Positions 53,859 to 58,746 of a stretch of 58,746 bases of DNA are shown here, in pieces (position 1 is the first letter of the stretch; each line of letters begins with the position of its first letter). The DNA is taken from NCBI GenBank assembly GCA_030524585.1, contig JAUNGJ010000011.1:1-58746 (forward strand), in the 5' to 3' direction. A program made the translations under genes and the position numbers. The DNA comes from Eubacteriales bacterium. GTDB taxonomy: Bacteria > Bacillota > Clostridia > Lachnospirales > Lachnospiraceae. The notes below the pieces were generated by a model, which ran no database searches, had not been told where the DNA came from, and saw nothing but the letters and a program-made list of their open reading frames with translations.

Positions 53859-56180
53859 TTATTTTGCTGAATGGAGCGCTCTCCATACGCGTTCTTTTGT
53901 CATTGGCAGATCATTTACCTTTACGTCCATCGCATTGTTAATTGCATTGGCGATTGCAGGCATAATCGGCACCATCGCCACCTCGCCAATACCTTTGGCC
54001 CCATAAGGTCCTCTCTTATGAGGTTCTCCTACAAATCCGGATTCAATTCCTTCATTAAATGGAATGTCCAGCATGGTTGGGATCTTGTAATCCCTGTAAT
54101 TGCCGTTAATAATCTTACCATTACTGTTAAACAGGGTTTCCTCAAAGACAGCCTGGCCGATTCCCATCGCCACAGCGCCGTCTATCTGCCCCTGAATCGT
54201 TTTTTCATTCAAAATCTGTCCTGCATCATACCAGCCGCCGGACTTAAGGATACGAACCTCTCCCGTATCACGGTTCAGGGCAAGTTCAATACCAATCGCG
54301 CCATAAGAATAATATGCCACCGGCTCACCCTGTCCGGTCTCTGCATCAATCGTACCCTCGTCATAAGTAAATGCAGAAGTAGCAATCAGCTCACCCTTCT
54401 CCGGAATCCATCCTCCGTTATTGAACATTTTCTTATAGGTGCATCGATTCTCCGGATTGTTGATTTCAAAAATCTCACCATTGCTGGTATCCAGCTGCTC
54501 TGCCGGTACTCCCAGAACTTCCGCTCCTCTCTCAAGTACCATTTGTTTCAACTTCCGGCAGGTTTTCAGCACGGCATTTCCATTCATGAAGGTTCCGCGG
54601 CTGCAGAAGGTTCCATGGTCAAATGGACAGAATGCGGAATCATCAAATACAATCTTAACTTTATCCGGCGTAATTCCAAACTGCTCTGCTGCAATCTGAG
54701 CCAATACCGTATTGCATCCCTGTCCCATCTCAATCTGGTAATGTCTGATCTCAATCGTGCCATCATCATGAGCCTTAGCAATAATAGAGGAAGTAGATCC
54801 GCTCATGGTGTACTTGTTGCCGCAGGCAAGCCCCTTGGCAATGATCCATGGTCCATCCTCTCTTCTCATATCTTTGCCCCACTGAATATATTCTGCGGCC
54901 TTGTCGAGCGCTTCCATGGTAGCATTGTTGTAAGTCACCTGATTATTGGCATCAATATCGCCATCTACAAGGAGATTCATTTTACGGATTTCTAACTGAT
55001 CAATTCCAAGCTGCTCTGCCGCTCTGTCCATATGACACTCAATGGCAAAGTCCAGAAGCTCTGCTCCCAGCGCCCGGTACGGTCCCGTTGCCGGCGTATT
55101 AGTATGTACACCGTATGCGTCCAGCTTCATATGCGGTACCCGATAGGTTCCTGTTGCTCCAAACGCCCCATCATTACAGAGCACCGTAACATGCCCGCTG
55201 TACGCACCTCCATTGATGTATTCTGTAATCTGTCTGGCAACCAGCGTTCCGTCTTTTTTGTATCCGTCTTTGATCTGAACGATCGCAGGACTTCTCGGAT
55301 TTCCATGAATAAATACTTCTTCCCGGGACATCTCAAGTCGTACCGGACGTCCGGACTTGGCTGCAAGCATTACCGCAATCGGGGTAACCATCAGGTCAAC
55401 CTTTCCCCCGAAGCCGCCGCCTACATAAGGCGTGATAAACCGTACCTTCGATGACTCAAGTCCAAATGTATCACAGATAAAATATTTCAGGCGTACGCCT
55501 CCCTGTTCACTTGCCCAGATGGTAATTCCACCGTTTACATCCGGCTCTACCACACAGGCATGTGGCTCCATGGGACAATGCTGTGCTCTTGGCATCGTAT
55601 AAGTATCCTCATAAATAAAATCTGCCTCTGCAAATCCTTCCTCAATATTGCCATGACGAATTTTCCTATGTATAAATACATTTTTGTGATCCGGCTCCAG
55701 GCGATACGTAAGAAGCGGTACCGGCTTTGTTCTGTAATTTGGCAGATCCTCGTGAATAACCACCGGGCAGTCGGATTGAAAGCTTTCAATCGGATCCAGT
55801 ACCGCCGGCAGCTCTTCATACTCCACCTTAATCAGATCCAGCGCATCTTCCGCAATCTCCGGTGTTACTGCTGCTACCGCTGCCACCGGGTCTCCCACAT
55901 ATCGCACCTTTTTTTTGCAGATCACATGACGATCCTCGATATAACCGGTTCTGATATCCGGAGCATCCGCCCCTGTTACAACCGCAACCACTCCTTCCAG
56001 CTTCTCCGCCTCAGACGTGTCAATGCTTTTGATGATTCCATGGGCAATCGGGCTTCCAAGTAATCTTCCGTATGTAAGTCCCTTCGGCTGCATGTCCGCT
56101 GCATAAAGCGCTCTTCCTGTCACCTTATCCATGGCATCTTTTCGAATAAAGCCTTTTCCAATAACTGAATATTCCGCCAT
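53859..56180 (-). CDS. Molybdenum hydroxylase (xanthine dehydrogenase family), Mo-binding subunit
   Basis: 773 residues from ATG 56178-56180, GGAGG seven bases upstream. Contains the aldehyde oxidase/xanthine dehydrogenase a/b hammerhead at about 18-125 and the Mo-cofactor domain behind. Landmarks: HCPMEPHACVV, PYVGGGFGGKVDLM (pterin loop), NTPATGPYRALGAE (substrate arginine loop), IEMGQGCNTVLAQIAAEQFG, and the catalytic glutamate in GPYGAKGIGE near 735. All key residues are present, so it is probably active. The substrate loop differs from classical XDH (RALGAE instead of RGFG), so xanthine is not assured. Confidence 0.93.
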   Translation of the reverse strand: MAEYSVIGKGFIRKDAMDKVTGRALYAADMQPKGLTYGRLLGSPIAHGIIKSIDTSEAEKLEGVVAVVTGADAPDIRTGYIEDRHVICKKKVRYVGDPVAAVAAVTPEIAEDALDLIKVEYEELPAVLDPIESFQSDCPVVIHEDLPNYRTKPVPLLTYRLEPDHKNVFIHRKIRHGNIEEGFAEADFIYEDTYTMPRAQHCPMEPHACVVEPDVNGGITIWASEQGGVRLKYFICDTFGLESSKVRFITPYVGGGFGGKVDLMVTPIAVMLAAKSGRPVRLEMSREEVFIHGNPRSPAIVQIKDGYKKDGTLVARQITEYINGGAYSGHVTVLCNDGAFGATGTYRVPHMKLDAYGVHTNTPATGPYRALGAELLDFAIECHMDRAAEQLGIDQLEIRKMNLLVDGDIDANNQVTYNNATMEALDKAAEYIQWGKDMRREDGPWIIAKGLACGNKYTMSGSTSSIIAKAHDDGTIEIRHYQIEMGQGCNTVLAQIAAEQFGITPDKVKIVFDDSAFCPFDHGTFCSRGTFMNGNAVLKTCRKLKQMVLERGAEVLGVPAEQLDTSNGEIFEINNPENRCTYKKMFNNGGWIPEKGELIATSAFTYDEGTIDAETGQGEPVAYYSYGAIGIELALNRDTGEVRILKSGGWYDAGQILNEKTIQGQIDGAVAMGIGQAVFEETLFNSNGKIINGNYRDYKIPTMLDIPFNEGIESGFVGEPHKRGPYGAKGIGEVAMVPIMPAIANAINNAMDVKVNDLPMTKERVWRALHSAK

Positions 56181-56191
56181 TTTCATCCCTC

Positions 56192-56671
56192 CTATTTCCC
56201 TGATTCTTTCAGCAGTTCCTGTGCTCTGTATACAGCATTGATAATATTGGTATATCCTGTACAGCGGCAGATATTTCCTCTCAGATAGTCCCGAATCTCC
56301 GCTTCCGTCGGATTTGGATTCTCATCAAGAAGCGCTACCACTGACAGTACCATTCCCGGTGTACAGAAACCGCATTGAATTGCAAATTCATCAACAAATG
56401 CCTGCTGATACGGACTCAGTACGCCACCTTTGGACAAACCCTCAACTGTTATAATTTCTTTGCCCTGAACCTGTGCCGCAAGAGTGCTGCAGGAAGCTAC
56501 ACCTTTTCCATTTACCAGCACAGTGCATGCTCCGCAGTCTCCCTCATCACAGCCTCTCTTTACGCTGGTAATGCCAAGACCATCTCTTAGAAAATTCAGA
56601 AGTGTTGTATTTGGCAGTACAGCAGCTTCTACCCACTCACCATTGATTTTAAATCTCATTAGCTGTTTCAT
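56192..56671 (-). CDS. Molybdenum hydroxylase, 2Fe-2S subunit
   Basis: 159 residues. N-terminal plant-ferredoxin-type cluster RGCDEGDCGACTVLVNG plus a fourth cysteine in ASCSTL; C-terminal helical-bundle cluster QCGFCTPGM and ICRCTGYTNI. All eight cysteine ligands are present. Moves electrons from Mo to FAD. Five to eleven bases separate it from the Mo subunit gene. Confidence 0.96.
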   Translation of the reverse strand: MKQLMRFKINGEWVEAAVLPNTTLLNFLRDGLGITSVKRGCDEGDCGACTVLVNGKGVASCSTLAAQVQGKEIITVEGLSKGGVLSPYQQAFVDEFAIQCGFCTPGMVLSVVALLDENPNPTEAEIRDYLRGNICRCTGYTNIINAVYRAQELLKESGK

Positions 56672-56695
56672 TTTTCACCCTCCATTATATCCATA

Positions 56696-57571
56696 CTACA
56701 GACCGGCAATTTCACAAAGTCCATTGCGCGTCAGTACTCTTACCATTTCACGCCGGTATTCACTGGTTGCGCGCATATCAGTAATCGGTGCACAGTCATT
56801 CATACATGCACACTCTGCTGCTTCCTCAATCAATTCCTTCGTCAATTGTTTTCCAATCAACAATTTTTCTGCTTCATACGCACGTTTTGGTGTAATCGCA
56901 ACAGCGCCAAGTCCAATTTTGACCTCTTTACACACGCCAGCTTCTACGATTCCACCAACTGCTACGCCAACCATGGCCAGATCCAGCGCTCTTCTGGCCG
57001 TATGGCTGTAATATACGGATTTATACCCCTGTGCCGGCGCCGGAATCTGAAGTTCTGTCACTACTTCATTCCGTTTCAGCACCGTTCTGCACACTCCTGT
57101 AAAAAATTCTTCAATCGGTATAAGTCGTTCGCCTTCACTGCTTAAGATTCTAACTTTAGCTCCAAGCACCAGCAGAGACGGTGCGGAATCTGCTGAAGGC
57201 ACTGCATTACAGATGTTGCCGACAATTGTTGCCACATTACGGATCTGTGTTGATGCAATACTCGAAGATCCCTGATAAAGTGCGGGATAGTTATCCCTTA
57301 CAATTTCTGATGCCTCGAGCTGCTTCAAGGTAAGCGCTGAGCCAATGCGAAGTCCGTCTTCTTCATCATACTTCAGATAAGACAGCTCCTTGATTCCACT
57401 GATATCCACAACATGGTCCGGCGCCAGCACCCTTCCTTTTAATTTAGGAACCACATCGGTTCCACCTGCAATAATCACCGCTTTCTCCTGATACTCATCA
57501 AGAAGTCCCAGCAATTCTTTTATGGAAAGAGGCGCATGGTACTCAAATGGTTTCATGGTTTTTACTGACAT
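56696..57571 (-). CDS. Molybdenum hydroxylase, FAD-binding subunit
   Basis: 291 residues from ATG 57569-57571, with AAAGGAGG seven bases upstream. FAD-binding PCMH fold: FEYHAPLSIKELLGLLDEYQEKAVIIAGGTDVVPKLKGR, then STQIRNVATIVGNICNAVPSADSAPSLLVLGA, the classic XDH FAD subunit pattern. The C-terminal CO-dehydrogenase-flavoprotein domain is present. It passes electrons to NAD or another acceptor. An in-frame extension to 57637 is not supported. Second gene after sigma-54 promoter P2. Confidence 0.95.
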   Translation of the reverse strand: MSVKTMKPFEYHAPLSIKELLGLLDEYQEKAVIIAGGTDVVPKLKGRVLAPDHVVDISGIKELSYLKYDEEDGLRIGSALTLKQLEASEIVRDNYPALYQGSSSIASTQIRNVATIVGNICNAVPSADSAPSLLVLGAKVRILSSEGERLIPIEEFFTGVCRTVLKRNEVVTELQIPAPAQGYKSVYYSHTARRALDLAMVGVAVGGIVEAGVCKEVKIGLGAVAITPKRAYEAEKLLIGKQLTKELIEEAAECACMNDCAPITDMRATSEYRREMVRVLTRNGLCEIAGL

Positions 57572-57636
57572 TTTTGATCCTCCTTTGATATGTTTTTTGT
57601 GCTCATTTTTGGGCACTGCCCATTTTTCTTCCAACA

Positions 57637-57798
57637 TTATTGGATTCTTCTGGCAGTCTCCTCATCTTCTCTGCATTTTGCGCCAGGATATGGACATATC
57701 CTGCACGAATGCCCGCAGGCGTACTGCTTGGTCGTATAGTCCCTTATTTCCTGTTCATCTTTCACTCCGGTCCCGGAAAAGCGTTTGTTGCTATCCAC
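57637..57798 (-). CDS. Small cysteine-rich protein, unrecognised, first gene of the P2 operon
   Basis: 53 codons from GTG 57796-57798 with AAAGGAG seven bases upstream. Hydrophilic protein; four cysteines lie in CGHSCRICPYPGAKC (residues 28-42), spaced C-X3-C-X2-C-X6-C, followed by an acidic tail REDEETARR. This could hold a zinc or an Fe-S cluster. I do not recognise the family. The ORF lies within about 260 bases of leader between P2 and the FAD subunit gene, and its TAA overlaps an ATG (TAATG). Without it the leader would have no explanation. Expression is not proven. Confidence 0.6.
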   Translation of the reverse strand: MDSNKRFSGTGVKDEQEIRDYTTKQYACGHSCRICPYPGAKCREDEETARRIQ

Positions 57799-57840
57799 AT
57801 TTCTTCTCCTTTCTAAACTAATCTTTGATACTTATATAAC

Positions 57841-57857
57841 AAGCAAATTCTGTGCCA
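57841..57857 (-). promoter_or_regulatory. Sigma-54 (-24/-12) promoter P2 of the Mo-hydroxylase operon
   Basis: Minus-strand TGGCACAGAATTTGCTT, identical to P1, inside a 22-base identity (57837-57858). The start point would be near 57829, about 30 bases before the small Cys-rich ORF. Confidence 0.93.
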
Positions 57858-57928
57858 GGCGCGGAAAATGTGGAGACAGCTTTCATCCCGTTCTAATCCG
57901 TCATATCAAATCTACAAATCCGAAATGC

Positions 57929-57970
57929 AAAACAGACAAGACTAAGAATTCTCTCAATCTTGTCTGTTTT
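57929..57970. promoter_or_regulatory. Perfect 13-bp inverted repeat upstream of P2 (candidate enhancer site)
   Basis: AAAACAGACAAGA (57929-57941) and TCTTGTCTGTTTT (57958-57970), gap 16. Its centre is about 120 bases upstream of the predicted P2 start. The genes on both sides are divergent, so a terminator has no obvious purpose here; an activator site is likelier, though a stem-loop reading cannot be excluded. Confidence 0.55.
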
Positions 57971-58010
57971 CCTAATTTCCCGATACTGTTCACAGCTTAT
58001 CAATCATCTA

Positions 58011-58039
58011 TTTACTCCCCATCCCCTCTATATTATAAT
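58011..58039 (+). promoter_or_regulatory. Sigma-A promoter of the AIM24-family gene
   Basis: Plus-strand TTTACT (58011-58016), 17-base spacer, TATAAT (58034-58039), 26 bases before the start codon. Confidence 0.7.
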
Positions 58040-58065
58040 AGAAGAAAAACGAAAGAGGTGGCTTT

Positions 58066-58746
58066 ATGAAGTATCAGATACAGGGAGAAACTTTACCGGT
58101 TGTTATCTGCGAGTTAGAAGCAGGCGAGCGGATGATCACAGAAGGAGGCGCTATGTCCTGGATGTCTCCGAATATGAAGATGGAAACTACCAGCGGCGGC
58201 GGTCTCGGGAAGGCGGTTGGGCGTGCATTTTCCGGAGAAAAGATGTTTCAGAACATTTACACTGCACAGGGCGGAACGGGCATGATCGCATTTGCCTCCA
58301 GCTTTCCTGGCTCTATCCGGGCATTTCAGATCACGCCGGGCAACGATATGATTTTTCAGAAGAAATCCTTTCTCGCCAGCGAAGCAGGTGTAACGCTCTC
58401 TGTACATTTCCGAAAGAAACTGGGTGCCGGTCTGTTCGGCGGCGAAGGTTTTATTATGCAGAGAGTCAGCGGACTTGGAATTGTATTTGCTGAATTCGAC
58501 GGTCATGTTGTGGAATACAATCTGCAGCCGGGGCAGCAGATCATTATCGATACCGGGCATCTGGCCGCTATGGAAGCCACCTGCAGCATGGATATTCAAT
58601 CCGTTCCCGGCATGAAGAACATGCTGTTCGGCGGTGAAGGATTGTTCAATACAATCATTACAGGTCCTGGAAGAATCTGGCTTCAGACTATGCCGATCAG
58701 TAATGTGGCCGGCGCTATCCGTCCATATATACCGACCGGAAACTAA
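58066..58746 (+). CDS. AIM24/TIGR00266-family protein
   Basis: 226 residues; the stop is the last codon of the window, so the gene is just complete. AIM24-type beta-rich fold: EGGAMSWMSPNMKMETTSGGGLGKAVGRAFSGEKMFQNIYTAQGG, then FLASEAGVTLSVHFRKKLGAGLFGGEGFIMQRVSG and a second GLFNTIITGPGRIWLQTMP. Biochemical role unknown in bacteria. Gly-rich loops are characteristic. AAAGAGGTGG precedes the ATG. Divergent from the Mo-hydroxylase operon; a functional tie is not evident. Confidence 0.9.
   Translation: MKYQIQGETLPVVICELEAGERMITEGGAMSWMSPNMKMETTSGGGLGKAVGRAFSGEKMFQNIYTAQGGTGMIAFASSFPGSIRAFQITPGNDMIFQKKSFLASEAGVTLSVHFRKKLGAGLFGGEGFIMQRVSGLGIVFAEFDGHVVEYNLQPGQQIIIDTGHLAAMEATCSMDIQSVPGMKNMLFGGEGLFNTIITGPGRIWLQTMPISNVAGAIRPYIPTGN

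Noticed and set aside
53859-57571. Purine (urate/xanthine) fermentation cluster
   Set aside because: Neighbouring genes of that pathway (carbamoyltransferase, diaminopropionate lyase, dihydropyrimidinase, ssnA, ygfK) are absent and the active-site arginine loop differs; left as unknown substrate.
44707-57798. Selenium-dependent Mo-hydroxylase system
   Set aside because: selD, yqeB and yqeC, the markers of that system, are not in the window; the genome elsewhere could still hold them.
1-58746. CRISPR arrays, tRNA or rRNA genes, IS elements, prophage
   Set aside because: No regularly spaced repeats, no recognisable tRNA/rRNA segments, and no transposase, integrase or phage protein among the readable frames.

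Overview
The window looks like a chromosomal piece of a spore-forming Firmicute of the class Clostridia, most likely family Lachnospiraceae. The evidence is the block hup-rqcP-yabP-yabQ-divIC-spoIIE-tilS-hpt-ftsH (the B. subtilis yabO-ftsH order), a CotS-type spore coat gene, SpoVG next to glgC-glgD, a T-box in front of a short archaeal/eukaryote-type proS, a split transketolase, and strong AGGAGG ribosome sites throughout. Genus cannot be fixed from the sequence. No rRNA, tRNA, CRISPR, phage or insertion-sequence genes were seen.

Layout. 1-5.3 kb: transketolase N-subunit (cut by the window edge), recR-ybaB-dnaX-pfk, and a divergent methionine aminopeptidase. 5.3-15.7 kb: a GH13 glycosidase coupled to ftsH, then the cell division/sporulation block. 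15.7-24.4 kb: cca and T-box-controlled proS, a pseudouridine synthase, PRPP synthetase, a DnaD/DnaC-type replication pair and murC. 24.7-27.5 kb: glgC-glgD-spoVG on the plus strand. 27.5-35 kb: a MATE pump, a YhaN/YhaO-like ATPase-nuclease pair, a VanRS-like two-component system and asnS with a structured leader.

35-44.6 kb is a molybdenum cofactor operon on the minus strand: an NTP transferase fused to a ModE-type DNA-binding domain, a phosphatase-HD fusion, a MoeA-like protein with a five-cysteine tail, a domain-permuted XdhC, moaA, a MOSC-MogA fusion, modA, modB, moaC and modC. A 27-residue remnant of a Mop molybdate-binding protein follows modC.

44.7-57.9 kb is the most interesting part. 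A three-subunit molybdenum hydroxylase, a DapB/diaminopentanoate-dehydrogenase-like oxidoreductase, an NSS sodium symporter, an enhancer-binding protein, a second XdhC-like protein and sigma-54 itself form one operon. A NhaC antiporter and a saccharopine-dehydrogenase-like enzyme form a second. Both operons are preceded by the same 22-base sequence containing a consensus sigma-54 -24/-12 promoter (47464-47480 and 57841-57857), each with an inverted repeat about 120-145 bases upstream of the expected start. The first gene after the second promoter seems to be an unannotated 53-codon cysteine-rich protein (57637-57798).

My reading is a self-contained, sodium-coupled, molybdenum-dependent catabolic regulon. 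It carries its own sigma factor and activator and lies beside the operon that makes its cofactor. The substrate is unknown; the enzyme families suggest a nitrogen compound such as an amino acid derivative or N-heterocycle. The window ends with an AIM24-family protein on the plus strand.
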